64,000 nucleotides of DNA from Schistocephalus solidus (GCA_017591395.1 WEDG01004650.1:46868-110867); one strand, 5' to 3'. Counted from the stretch's first letter, positions 34,888 through 46,775 are shown. Program-made: numbers and translations. Notes: generated from the letters alone by a model not told the origin.

Positions 34888-35275
34888 GTGGTCGGACATC
34901 TTTGGACGCATTGCACCAACAATACGACTACTTCAACTACTGCCAACCATCCTTCAGACCCCCACGGTCATATATGGAACCAATTCCATCGCCAAACCAT
35001 CATAGCGACCATGTCCCAATACTCATCAACTGATACCTCCATCATAACAACCATCATCACCCCCATCACCATAACGAGCATCGATGTAGTCTCGGTCCTA
35101 AACTGTTTTCATTGCAACCGCACTTTCAACTCATGCATTGGCCTTGTCAGTTTCTTCCGAATACATCGCCCAGAGACTGGTGAACCAGTGCCTGCTACAT
35201 CAACCAACAGCAGAGATCACTGCCTACGCTGCCATCACTGTCCTCACGCATTCACTCGCCATATGGGCCTATAAG
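34888..35275 (+). pseudogene. LINE C-terminal C2H2 zinc-finger tail
   Basis: A frame beginning VGHLWTHC, the end of one finger, then a low-complexity Thr/Ile/Ser linker, then CFHCNRTFNSCIGLVSFFRIH (about 35116), which fits C-x2-C-x12-H-x3-4-H with the first His apparently replaced, and CLRCHHCPHAFTRHMGL at about 35220. Such fingers at the polymerase C-terminus probably bind nucleic acid in this LINE family; that role is inference. The frame ends with a stop in the last finger. Confidence 0.65.
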
Positions 35276-35399
35276 GTCTCATTTGCCTCCATGATAGCCT
35301 GCGGTAAACCACCGTAGGCGAAACAACATCAACGCATAATACTTCCAACAATACATACACAAGGCCCTCACCATCAGCATGTACCCGAGAGTATCACGG

Positions 35400-35905
35400 T
35401 CGCCTAGAAACCGTGGCTTTGAAGGCTGCCAATCTGACGGTATGTACCATACCACGCAGTCGACCCAGTGTATGTTGTGCATTAAGTGGCTGATCAGTGG
35501 ACTGGGAGTCAGGCGGCGATGTCTCCTTCATATCACCTGGTTAAGTGAATTCTGGTGTATACGTTATGGGGGCAAGCTCGTGCGGTGGCGCGTGCAAATG
35601 GGTACGCCGGCCCGTCGGACAATGCATCCACTCCCACATCATACAGCTGACCGGCTCGGACGGTGGTTGGATTGCGAAGGAGGGGGAGAGATTTAGGTCG
35701 ACGGCTTAGCGCATTTTTACTCACTAAACACAATTGAAAGCACTTGAAACAATCATGGTGCGCTAAAAGCCGTGGCTTGCAAGGTTGCCAACTTACGGAA
35801 TAACTTGAACCATGCACTAATCCCAGTGTATGTTTTTGTGCACAAGGAATGACTGGCGGACTGAGAGTCAGGCTGCAATTGCTCTTCTTAATGTGGCCTT
35901 TATGG
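35400..35905 (+). repeat. Two diverged direct copies of a ~140-bp repeat
   Basis: 35400-35545 and 35764-35905 share, in order, GCCGTGGCTT or its variant, AAGG-TGCCAA, CCCAGTGTATGTT, GTGGACTGGGAGTCAGGC versus GCGGACTGAGAGTCAGGC, and a CTCCTTCATAT/CTCTTCTTAAT end. Copies are about 365 bp apart. Located just 3' of the zinc-finger LINE, so they could be part of its 3' region or an unrelated dispersed repeat. Confidence 0.7.
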
Positions 35906-36029
35906 GACTTCCACTCGGTTGGGATCCGAGCCGCCCTTCTCAGTTGTCATTGTTTTCTTGTTTGGTTTTGGACCACAGTGCGCTCTCCCATTTTCGGTGT
36001 TCTTGACTCTGTCTTGACACCGGTTCCAG

Positions 36030-36130
36030 GTGGGGAGTGGAGCTGATAGTGAGATAGATGCTTCGAAAGTCTACTCTCACTATTATCCAGCTCGAGTAAC
36101 CGTCCCTGCAAAGCATACGGTGGACATCGT
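36030..36130 (+). repeat. Dispersed repeat, copy 1 (second copy at 48565-48680)
   Basis: Contains GATGCTTCGAAAGTCTACTC then CACTATTATCCAGCTCGAGT and AACCGTCCCTGCAAAGCATA followed by CGGTG. The second copy has GATACTTCGCAAGTCTACTA, CACGCACTAGTTACCGTTGC and CATACGGTG in the same order and orientation. Confidence 0.65.
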
Positions 36131-37042
36131 CGAGCACGACGGTTGAAATAGCGTGTGCGTGTGAGTCTTCTGACTTGGTACTCAGCGAGCACCGTTTCAA
36201 GCATGATGCATGTATATAACTTGGTCTTCACGGTCTAGTCCTCTACTAAAACCAGCAGCGTTTGGGCGTAGAGGCAGGCAAATTTTAACCCTCTGCCTGG
36301 TCTCAGTTAGATTTTTGTGTTCAAAAAAGTAACCTTCTCTGCCACACAATATCTTACCGATTTTTTCTTTCACTTCACGCGACATTTTCATGCAAAAAAG
36401 TACCAAGAACGTCCCATGAAAGCGTTAGTTTTAAAATTGATTTCACACAAAAAATGTATTTGAATCAACTTTTCCGTTATACTCCCTATCCCTTAATGTT
36501 TAAATATTCATTGAAAATGCTGGTTGCTAACTTCTTTAAAGCTTGTCCTCCGTATTACTGAATTAAACAAATTAAATGCCTTCTAAAGCCAAACACACGG
36601 AAAGTATTCACCCCTACTGCACGAGAAGTCTAAGCCACAGTGAAAAAAGATTCAAGGAAAAAAGTTACGTTTGTTCACTTTTTAAGCGTTGCTTAGGGGT
36701 CTAATTAAATATAAACCCCACCTTGAGACGTTTTTGTGGTTATGTCCTTTTCAAATAAAACAAATAACACTTTTAATTGGCGTATTTCACCTGTGTTTAA
36801 CTAAAGCCAGTGGGCATTTTCTTAAGGAAGCAAAATACGGTTAACTAGATCAGCGGACTTATCTGAAGCAAGATTGTGATTAAATCTGGAAAAATCACTG
36901 AAAGAAACCGCACTTTGTCCACATAGAAGGGTTAAAAAGTTTAAATGGAATCACCAATTTTGTGTAGGTTAATTCAATAGAAATTGATCTTCTCACTGGT
37001 ACGTTTTGCAGATGAAAAATGTGAAGCATTTTCTCCCGGGTA
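36131..37042. other. No gene recognised
   Basis: AT-rich DNA between the dispersed repeat and the inverted-arm PLE fragment. No supportable ORFs. Confidence 0.4.
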
Positions 37043-37869
37043 TGAATTTAAAGCAGGCGTAAACAGCAGGATTTATTGGTACCAAGAAATTTCGCGACGG
37101 CTTATCAACTGCAACCCGTCTTTGCATAACACAAGTAACGAATGAAAATGGACAGCAGTTTGAATTAACAGAAAATCAATACATAACAGCAAGGTCCAGT
37201 GGACAACGTAAAATAACTTCAGGACAGAAAATGTGGGAAGAGAAACATACAGCTAAAACCATGAAGCATCTAGGGTGAAAATCACCAAGGCAATTGTAGA
37301 TTGATCACGTGGTCTAGTTGCTTACAAAGATTGGGTTTCTCCCCTCCGTATATACGCTGCTTCCAAGTAGCGCAATGTCGAGTTGTTCGTGCCCGAACAA
37401 AGTACTCGGAAAGCTGTTTTGAGGTCTACATAATGAGCACTGTCTAGTATATGTTTTAGTAATCGAAAGAACGTGGTACTTTATTTTTCTTGTTTTAAAC
37501 AACCAATTAGGTAAATGTTCAGCGGCTCTGGTTGCTAATTGCCTTTGCGTTCGCCCAATGTACTTGCATCCACAAGTGCACGTGAATTCATAAACTAGAC
37601 CACGTGATCAATCTACAATTGCCTTGGTGATTTTCACCCTAGATGCTTCATGGTTTTAGTTGTATAAGCTTCTCCCCCACATTTTCTGTCCTGAAGTTAT
37701 TTACGTTGTCCACTGGACCTTGCTGTTATGTATTGATTTTCTGTTAATTCAAACTGCTGTCCGTTTTCATTCATTATCTGTTTTATGTAAAGACGGGTTG
37801 CAGTTGATAAGCCGTCGCGAAATTTCTTGGTACCAATAAATCCTGCTGTTTACGCCTGCTTTAGATGAA
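37043..37869 (-). mobile_element. Penelope-like element fragment flanked by inverted arms
   Basis: The left arm (about 37043-37319) and the right arm (about 37591-37869) are reverse complements over roughly 275 bp with only scattered differences. Examples are GCAGGCGTAAACAGCAGGAT at the left and its complement near 37850, and GGCAATTGTAGATTGATCAC at the left with its complement near 37605. Between them lies a minus-strand GIY-YIG endonuclease. Penelope elements are known for terminal repeats (pLTRs) in direct or inverted orientation and partial head-to-head copies, so this is best read as a rearranged PLE 3' end. A near-repeat AGATGAAAAATG occurs at both outer edges (37012 and 37864). Confidence 0.8.
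37314..37606 (-). pseudogene. PLE GIY-YIG endonuclease domain
   Basis: On the minus strand the frame reads GLVYEFTCTCGCKYIGRTQR, then LATRAAEHLPNWLFKTRK, a Cys pair CSLC and a tail ending FGHEQLDIALLGSS and FVSN-stop (at 37314). The VYE/YIG pair is the family's GIY-YIG signature, the CxCxC block is the Cys-rich insert of Penelope endonucleases, and the catalytic Arg (in IGRTQRQLATR) is present. The frame is open for about 97 codons, but a TGA lies just upstream of SRGLVYE and no RT domain is attached. The domain nicks DNA to prime reverse transcription in intact elements. Confidence 0.8.
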
Positions 37870-40800
37870 AAATGGTTAGCATTTACATTAATCCTTTTCT
37901 AACTAATTGTAGCAAGCTTTTCTATGAGTTGATTTTAATGACTTTGACATCTGAACTGTGGTGGCCCTCACTGTCCTTCTCTAACCTAACCAATGTATTT
38001 ACAGCTGAATTAACGGATGCCGTATTTTGGTGCTTTTATTTTGCTTGTGTTATGAATGCTAGGTTGCATAATATGAAAATAACTTTTAAGACCCCATTAT
38101 GCAAAATGTTTTAAAATATTAAAAGGAAACTATGATGTGGGACGACCGCAGCGCAAGCCATAACTCCAGGTGACACATATGCACGTAAAAATAAATTCGA
38201 ATGCAGACATCTACGTGCTTCATTGCCCAGCCAATCAAATTGTCCTGGGATACATTAGAGCCATTTTGGTTGCTCGGTTAGTATCCTCGTTGGCAGTAAT
38301 AGAAAGAATCTGTAATTGTAGTTCAGTGCGAAGCTCTTAAATTAACTAAGGGTTCTGTAGAAGAAGTTGGCACGTGCAATGAATAATGTAAAGATGGATC
38401 ATTAAACCTTCCGGTCTCAAATACAAATATCTGATCTCTTGCCATCCAAATGTAGATTTAGTGCTTTTGTTGGCTTCTTTTGATTCCCCAACAACCTATG
38501 TGGTAGATTTGGTGGACAAACACAGGGCCCAGATAAGGACACGTCACCTGATATTGGGAGTGCGCACGCATGAAAAATGGCACTCATTGGGTGTCGTTGC
38601 ACGCCTAGGGACAGACTCAAGCTTCACCATTCACCAGGGTCTTATCCTGCCTCCGGTGTTCATGAATGTGTCTTGAGAGCCGGCCTAGGTGAATGAATAA
38701 GAAATAGCGTTGAAGATGCTGCGAAAGCCTACTATCAACAGGGCGTAAGTCATGTGAAAGTCGAGGTCCCTGTACCCATCCTGCTGTAGGCCACAGGTTG
38801 GACCTGGGCGGGATCGATTTTCAAAATGTCAGTCAGGTTGCCCAACTGGTTCTCCCACTTGTCCTGCCATGGCAGACACAATTTATAAGATACGGTGAAG
38901 CTAGTAAATAATAATTATCGGTTTACTGAAGAATGCACCGTTGCAAAAATATTGCTCAGGCTTCTAGCTTCCTTTTTTAACCTAACAGAGGTGGAGAGAT
39001 AAAAATGTCCTATGATGTTACTGGTAAACTATAATTTATAGTGGGTAGTTTTTGCAGGTTATTTCATTGGAAACATTTATGGAGAGCGTATAGTATATTA
39101 TTCCCAGCAAATCACAATGACAACTTTTTTCCGAAGTTGGTAAGTCAATGTAATGCGGCTGTAACTGGCATCGATCTGTACCCAAAATGGCCTCAATCTG
39201 AAAAGTAATAATAACCCAGGAAGCCGTGCAAAAAGGAAAGCAACTTTATCGCTTTTATCAGTCAAAAATGGTGCTGCGTGTCACTGAGAATTTCAGTTTA
39301 ACGCTAAGTCGAATGTTATGCGTACCAGGCTCGCATTATGTTCTTTTGCAATCAGAAATAATAATGTCGAAGGAGAGTCACAGACAGTTTATACTGCAAC
39401 TGAAGGGACAGTTGGTTTCGGTCGCTAGATGATTTAACAAATGTCAAAGGCAACAATGTGCGATCCACTGGCATCATTTGATGAACGCTTGAAAAGAATG
39501 AACAGAAGAAAGTTGAATGCGTGAACTGCATTTCACACCAATCAATGCTCTCTCTTTCCAAAATGGCGATGATTAGAGTTTCTCAGTATGAGGATATGTT
39601 GTTGACTACTCGAGGTTAGACGAGTTAATCATAGGTTCTCTTTCACTTCGAGGTTGTTCGAGGCTTTTGGCGATAGCGAGAATACTACAAATTTCAGTGC
39701 TTTACCATTCATTATACTTTTTGTAGTTGTGTTCAGATCGATTTGCTGAAAAGGTATTAGATACAGTACGCTCATAACGCAATTGAACCACATGACAGAA
39801 ACCTAGGAGCTTTTTGATTTAAGAATTGATAATTTTGTCAAGTTAGATAAACCTGGCTTATATCGAGAGAGCAATGACGTCCATATATTTTCAGTTTATT
39901 TTGATTTGTGTCACTCATTTGTCCCAAGCCGCGCCTGTTTTGACGCTTTTGCTCATTGGTCAACAAGATAGTACCTTTGGTCTATTCAGCTAGATTACAA
40001 CCGGTAATTTGATGTTACCTGGTAATGGATTGCCAAATGACCTGGCATGCAGTTATAAGGTACAAAATTTTATAAAGAATCACGCTTCTAAAGTCGAAAC
40101 GTGAACATTCTCAACGTCCTTTCTTCCACTGTTATATTTTTAAGGTATATGAATGAAAAATCTGGAAAATGAAATTGAAAATGCAGCATGCATATATTTC
40201 TGCCTTTTTTAAAATCCTTATTTACATTGTTAACCTATTGTGACACAAAAGATTCTCGATCGTTCTTTTGGTGTGCGTGACACCACTCTGTGCTTACATG
40301 TAATCATTTGGAAAAATACTAAGTACTCTTAATAACTCTCTGCTCCATGAGAAAAATATTCAAGCTGTCAATGTGAAGCTAAGAGGATGGATGCACATTC
40401 AGTTTGAAAGAGGCATTGCGTGAAAGCTTTGTTTAAAAATATAAGCAGGTACATTGTTTTGGTAAATGCCAGTAATAAGCCTAAACCAATGGGATTATTG
40501 TGGAAGCCTAAATGAGAAAAGTCAAACAAGTGGAATACAGTCAAAAGAATTAATAAATGCTAGCTAAGATCTTTGCGCAGATAACACACACCTGGATTCA
40601 TACTTAAACATTTTTAATATAGAATATGGAGTAGCAAAAATTCCCATTGACTGGGAAAAAGGACGTTTCAGTCACTATCCAGCCAATTATTTACGCAAGG
40701 GCTAGTACTAGAGTTAGACTTGATGGAAAAAAATTACTTCAAGAGGAATGGAACTAAATTCCTAGTACAATGCACCCTCAAATGCTTCCACTTGCCAACC

Positions 40801-41044
40801 AGTTGGGCTACTTACCAATCCTGAATACTATTACTAATGAAGCGGACTGATTTTCGTCAGCATGAAAGTCTTTAAGAAATGTTAGATAAATAGGTGTTAA
40901 CGTAACAGTGAACTCTGCAAAATATCTAGTTCTAAAGGTGATGGACGCACTCACACTGAAACGATAAGTGAATTTACCTGGATTTTCAAAATCGTAGAGA
41001 GTTCGAAAATCAGAGGTATGTGATTTAAACCGGAAGTGACTTAG

Positions 41045-41560
41045 TCAATCTGTACGAGATAAAAAGGGGAGACACGGTATCAGATCTACTTCACCTGACA
41101 CACGATGCAATGATGGTAAGTGTGCGTAGCCAAGAAGTGGACCATAAGCAATAGGACAGATCAACAAGTCTGTTGATGGAGTTGCCGTCAGACTGCCAAA
41201 CCTCCAACAGTTCCGACCCGTTTTATGGGCAATTCGCATTTTTTTGGCCTTCTAGCAGTATATGAGGAGAGAAGTGAGACGATGGTTCACACCTCCGAAC
41301 GGCCAATTTGCACTCGAGTATTTGCCAGTTGAGTTGTCATCCTGCATGACGTATGTAACTGTAGGTACCATTATAACACGCGATTTGATAAACTTCACCA
41401 AATTGCCTAACTGCCTGCAGCCGGTCATTCAACTCATGATCGTAGTAAGCATGGTAGGTATTGACATCAAATTCTGCAGCAATGAATTCTATCTCTTCTG
41501 ACGCAGGCTCTATGACGGTCGAGAATGTCAGAGTTTTGACGTACGTCTTTACTGTTTCTT
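41045..41560 (-). other. Unidentified open region, coding-looking on both strands
   Basis: The minus strand is open from about 41560 to 41343 without an ATG start, reading IEPASEEIEFIAAEFDVN, then YYDHELNDRLQAVRQFGEVY to a TGA. The next minus frame continues with MQDDNSTGKYSSANWPFGGV. A separate ATG frame lies at 41239-41045. The plus strand is also open (41262-41501). The minus-strand composition (acidic helix then Arg/Gln/Tyr text) looks protein-like, but I recognise no family and it could be a piece of an unknown repeat. Confidence 0.25.
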
Positions 41561-44500
41561 AATCGTAGGTGAGTGAGGAGCCAGCGGTTGATGAAGTTAT
41601 ATGAGTAGTCCTGTTTAAAATTTATTTAGATCTTTATGAATGTCCCATTAATTTGCCCATATATTCTGCTCGTGTTTATTTATATTATGTTCACATACAT
41701 TTCATAAGACTTGGCGCGTGATGTCTTACGCGAAGAAAAGAAGTATGAAGATGCCAGAGGCCTCTTGAAATTAAGCCTTTATGCAAAATGTTGGATTCTG
41801 CCAAATAATAATTTTTAGCTTTAATTGCGGAACATTATATTATATGCAAAAAACACCGATGAATTCACCAGAATCCTGACCAGTTGGAAAATGTGAGCTT
41901 ACAAAAGCTGAAAAAGATGGCTTTGAACAACTGAGAGCCTTCTTTTTGACGCCGATACGTTTACGACATATTCGTTATTATAGAGACGGACAGATTATCA
42001 GGCTTTCGGAACCTGCTTATAGGCATCTCCCTCACATTGAATTCTCAGGCCAAGCCGTCCCATTTCTCTTATAAAACCCCTCGTAGGGAGACATAATCAG
42101 CAGGTACATTTTTTTACTTGAACATATATTTGAGTTTACAAAGTTATCAAAACGCAATGGAAAATGAATTGTAATTCTGCGGACATTTTTGACCAATTGT
42201 TGGTTATCTTCACGGCCAGAAAGAAGCTAATTCAAGGCAAGCATCCTTTTTGGTTAAGAAATCATTGGATTCTGGCACAATATAAGCAGCTTTGCAATCA
42301 CACATTTGAACGCCCTACTGAACGAAAATACATTTCAAATTCCGGTTAAAATCCCACTTGTTGCCTAGCGTAACCCAGGATCATCGCTGCTGCTTTCAGC
42401 ATGCATATGCTGCTAAGCCTACATTTTCCTTCAGTAGCTCTGTCTTCGTTTGGCCCGTGGACGCTGCGAGCTAGAACAGGGTTTCAAAAAGTTTGAAACG
42501 GCTCCGGTCAGGCATTGCCACTTTAGTACAACGATGGCTTACGTCATGTTAAGCATCACAAGATCACTAAATTAATAATTTCGTTGAGGTTATTGTCATT
42601 TTATACCCCTGCCTTCTCAGCTTTACATGCCCGAATTAGGTTAAACAGCCGTTCTGTCTAGATGGCATGAAATAAACAACACGTGTACTACCATTAAGGA
42701 GGCAAAAGTGGTCCTTGTTCATTCATGAAGAGTCACAGTAGTCAAAGAAGACTAAAAACGTGGAACCTAGAGCAATTGTTGAAACTACTGAATTACTGAT
42801 GGAGAGACGTAAGACAAGTTTTTGACTGTGGAACCTATTGAAGTGTCCATTTTAGCATAATTACTCAAAACATAGTCTAAAGTTATTTTCGTGCTAAAAG
42901 TACACAGGTTTTGATTTGAGCATATTTTTCGTTAAATATTTGAATTGCAAAGTTCAATACTCATCCCTTTCTCTGTCGGTAGGTCAAGTAGTTCGAATAA
43001 ACCTTAAAGCGTTTCCCTATTAACCCACCAGAAAAACCCCTTGGGTGTCCCATCCAATGGTAAAAAAACAGACACATTTGGAAACATTTACATGTTAATT
43101 TCGGCAACTGTACCTATTCGACTATTATCACTCAGACGTGTACAGTGATATAGGTGATAATAGATTCAATGGGGATAAAGTTAGCGAAGCTAACCTTGGG
43201 TTAGAATATAACGTTCATACTGCTCTAAGTATCCTCTGAACCAAGATAAGCCCATAATGTTTGTTCTTGCATCCCGCTGCCCTGCGCTGCAGCCACAAAA
43301 CTGAAAAATATCTCATTGACAGACACCTCCTTCTCCCGTCCCCTCCGCAAGCACCCGTTAGAACTAGAATAGAACCACTCCAATATCTGAACCTCCTCAA
43401 TCCTCTCCCCATACTTTCCATTCATTTGCCATCTAACATTTCGCTTCTTCAGTCTCACTTCTTTTGCTGTCCAGGCCTGAAGATGAATTTTTGTGAAAAC
43501 AAACGGTGTTCGGACTTGACTTTTCAAATATTTACATGGGTATACTCGCTGAATAATTGAGAGCTACATGAGCTCTTCAGGTTTATAATAACATGAAATT
43601 TAGCTCAAACGAAATGCATGAAACGTACTTTGGGCAGGCTTTTGCAGAGGATACTATCCTTTGTGCAAATTTTGTTCAAAAGCGATATATTTTTATAAGA
43701 AGTTGAATTTAACAAAGCGCCTACCTCACTCGCAGAAGATAAATGGTTATAAGTGAAGGAAAAGGCCTGCATTTTATTTCGATCGGTGGTTAGGCACGTA
43801 ATAAAAGTCTAAAATGTGGCGGGTTTTGGCTTTGGAAGCTTATTTCATCCCTTTTTGGTGCGTATTCCTGGGTGACCGCATTTTTTGACAGTGAAATGAC
43901 AAAACGCGGTTAAACTTCTCCTGACAAAATGAGGGTTTCGTAAGGCCTGATTGATTATTTGACAAAGTTCTACTTTTGCAAACAAGAGGCACTTTTATTT
44001 AATAAGCAAATTAACCTAGTTGCTCTAAGTTATTTAGTTTTAGCTTTCCGTATTATTGGAAGTTTAATGCTGGGGTTGTAATATCTTTACTTTTTGATGC
44101 AACTGACAGCCAGATTTTGAAGAGTTACACTAAGATTTTGCAAAGTATATTCCTTTTCTGTGTTTCGTAAAAATTTGCTGCCACAGCTGCGTTCGGAAGA
44201 AAAGTACGGTTTTCCTTTTTAGTATAGGAAGCCCACCAACCCAGTCCTTTTTCTGTACGAGGATATCCAGTACTGAACACTGTTTAGCTGACTCTGTATT
44301 TCAAGCAAACATATATACTGTAAGTGTAGAATGGAAAGATATATAAATAATTTCTACTTGAGTATTCGGGTTATTTCACAAGTTTCAGTTGCATATAGAG
44401 CCATTAATTGGGATTAACTTATGGCATGCTATATTACCTTATTTCTGCACTATCGCTACGATCACATAACTGGATAAAGACTAATTCATAAGACCACTCA

Positions 44501-44708
44501 TCAGTTGCTAGCAGTGCGTGGCGAATTAAAAGCTCACTTCTAGTGATATGACCTACACTTGCAAGAATACACCCATAAGCATATTTAGTTTGTAGGTAGT
44601 ATTATTTTCGGTGCACCATTTCGCTTTATCTAAATAACTCAATGCAAACTGGGATAACAGTTTAATATTTCATCTTGATGAGGTTCAGGACAATCAGGTA
44701 AATTAGGT

Positions 44709-44732
44709 GAATTGGCCAATTTTGGCCAATTC
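44709..44732. repeat. 24-bp near-palindrome
   Basis: GAATTGGCCA, four bases, then TGGCCAATTC: a perfect 10-bp stem. It could be a protein-binding site or a chance palindrome. Confidence 0.7.
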
Positions 44733-45179
44733 ATTAGGGACAAAGAAGCCCACCCGCAGGAATAATCGCACGTTTTATCCCGAAAACTGACTCAACTTCC
44801 AGATTCCTACCTGCAACGTGGGGCCTTTGCACCGTAAAACCAAGAAATACGGTTGGTTGAATGGACTGAGAACTACAAAGCACAAATAAGCTCACGGGAA
44901 GAACTCGCGTTAGGCTGCCTCATTGCTCTTCTATGTCTTCGGATACAAGTGTTTGTTCGTCTCCGGCTATGAGCGGATGGGAAAATATGATATGGAATGT
45001 GAAAAAAACTACTGAAAGTAAGCAAAGTGTAGCCAGTTCGAGGACAGTTTCAAGGTCAATGCTGACAGTGTTAACAGCATGAGGAGTGCACTGAGGGTGA
45101 CTTGTGAGTGACTTAGTTTATTGTGATAGTAGAAGTGAGCAGCATGTACAACACTGTTTAATTCTCTTGCACGTGAGTC

Positions 45180-45290
45180 CGATATCATAAGCTCGGAGGC
45201 GGAAGAGGACGGAGGTGGCTGGTGTGGAAGGAGCCCACAACGTGTCGTGCCACCACACCGGCTCAGATTTCCCTGGGTTGAGATAAAGCT
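45180..45290. repeat. GC-rich island with a 10-bp hairpin
   Basis: A locally GC-rich block in AT-rich DNA with GCTGGTGTGG at 45218-45227 and CCACACCGGC at 45253-45262, pairing over 10 bp with one G-T wobble. It looks like a piece of a mobile repeat; no ORF. Confidence 0.5.
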
Positions 45291-46250
45291 ATAATTATGT
45301 ACTTGTTATGGCTATTCAGAGAGAACGGTCGTTAATGTTTTCTAAAAGCATGCTTATACAAAGAAAGCAGTCAATGCATAATAATCTATTTAATGTATAT
45401 TTAGGCGTTTTATTTACGCAGAGGAACGCATAGCACTGAAGTTGCTTCTAGAAGGTGTCCCGAAGTCTCAAAGGAAGGGAGAACGTATCATACGCAAAAG
45501 CCCCACCGATTGTTAATTTTGTGAAAACCTTTTTTCTGACGGTTTGCATAGTCACCTTTTTTGGAGATTGAAAAAAGCTGACCAAAAACAGCTGATAGAG
45601 AAGCAACAAAAAAGGCCTTGGCATAGTGAAATATGTTTTCGATTACAACGACGTTTACTGATAGAAATTGAAGACAATATTTTGATGGATTATATTTCTG
45701 TTCCATAAACAAGCAATAAATATTCTAAATGAAAGATCCGATTATTTAATTTTGAAAGTATGCCAAACCACTTTACGGCAGCTTCCTAAGCAATTACACT
45801 TTTTGTCCCTTAACCAAATGCCATTTAAGTATCAGTCAGAGAAGGATGGATTAGCAGGTTAAACTCACTTATACCAAAATACTAACAGGCATTTTAATTG
45901 TTTATTGGATATAAGTTAAAATTAATCTCCAGATTGAAGATCTACAGCTACTTCGCTCTCTGATACCCCCGAACCGTCTACCCCTCCGTACCATTTATTG
46001 TATTTTTTTAAAGTTTTGCTACTCCTCCCTCCTTAATATTACTGTTAAAGGGCTGATAATAAATACTTGAAAGCGTATGTTCGCCAAAACATGACTTCCT
46101 TCACTTCTAAAATAAGTTTCGAAAAAGAAAGAACACGTGCATAAACTTTCAATTAAGTAAATAATATAATACAAAATGTTTTGCCAAAAAACAATTTCTT
46201 TAATTAGAGTTGCGTTAATTCCCATTAAAAAGTTCAAAAGACAATTTGGG

Positions 46251-46284
46251 GAGCATACGTTAGCTTTCGATAAATTCTCGTCTG
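46251..46284 (-). ncRNA. Hammerhead-ribozyme-like core, PLE copy 1 (one core base changed)
   Basis: Minus strand, 5' to 3': CAGACGA, then GA-ATTTA-TC (2-bp stem II), GAA, AGC-TAACGTAT-GCT (3-bp stem III) and a final C at the expected cleavage position. The first core box should be CTGANGA, so U4 is A here. Upstream AAAGAC can pair with downstream GTCTTT (eight bases past the end), giving a possible 6-bp stem I. Intact PLEs are known to carry hammerhead motifs in their terminal repeats. Activity in this copy is unlikely. Confidence 0.4.
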
Positions 46285-46669
46285 GTCTTTACATTTATAT
46301 CACTGTGTCAAATATGCGGGTTAGAAGAAAAAATCGTACGGTCTTGAGGTTGAAGGAAAGAGGGGGAAAGAAACGAAAATTGCGGTCCTTTTTCTCATCA
46401 TTGTCATAGAAATGGCGGCTGCCAGGACAGGTAATTAGATAGGGGCGGCTGGATTGGCGACTTTCGGCCACGGTTTTTTCAGCACCGGTTTTAAACTTCT
46501 TTTGAGCGCACAGGACTGGTTTTGTGTAGCCTGATTGCAGTCGCTGTTGTCGTAGTCATCAGACCTTGTACATTTCCCAGAAAGCCTATTTGGCATCGAC
46601 ATGGTGATCAGTGTCTACTATATGTGCGGTACTAGAGCTCTCGATGTTCTTTTATCTGCCCTTTCCTAG

Positions 46670-46775
46670 CCATGCTGGAAAATGTTGTTGTATTCTAATG
46701 GACAAACGTCAACTCGAGTGACTAACATATTCTGCCCCATAGAAGCAGGTAAAAGAATAAATACAAAATTGACGT
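46670..46775 (-). pseudogene. PLE copy 1 GIY-YIG endonuclease core, broken
   Basis: Minus strand reads CIYSFTCFYGAEYVSHSS, a stop, then RLSIRIQQHFPAW. This aligns with CIYSLTCSCAAKYISGSS of copy 2. IY and YV stand for the GIY and YIG pairs. The Cys-x-Cys of the Cys-rich insert is partly lost (CFY here). Confidence 0.7.

Larger units (their letters stand above)
32130..35275 (+). mobile_element. Non-LTR retrotransposon with APE endonuclease, RT and C-terminal C2H2 fingers, decayed and internally deleted
   Basis: The order is: a leader with a long pyrimidine tract (32270-32450), APE-type endonuclease (32791-33600), RT remnants (about 33600-34500), a C-terminal basic region and C2H2-like fingers to 35275. 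The text resembles repeat families I know from diphyllobothriid tapeworms, where the endonuclease part is often mislabelled as craniofacial development protein 2-like. Many frameshifts and stops. Boundaries are approximate; 3' tail not defined. Confidence 0.85.
37870..46179. other. About 8.3 kb with no gene recognised; items listed separately
   Basis: AT-rich DNA. 38480-38880 has a higher G+C content and looks like an old dispersed repeat (open plus frame 38461-38676, no motifs). 43225-43560 is open on both strands because of its C/T-rich composition. Otherwise only short frames (37872-38114, 39226-39432, 42164-42349, 45488-45712 minus) with nothing recognisable. Confidence 0.35.

Noticed and set aside
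43480..43520. CCTGAAGATGA...GAAAAC string resembling a ribozyme or element 3' end
   Set aside because: Spacing does not fit the hammerhead core (no CUGANGA box) and no second copy or coding remnant lies beside it.
43225..43560. About 100-codon frames on both strands over the same bases
   Set aside because: Both are open because of C/T-rich composition; neither has a recognisable domain, so at most one could be real and nothing favours either.
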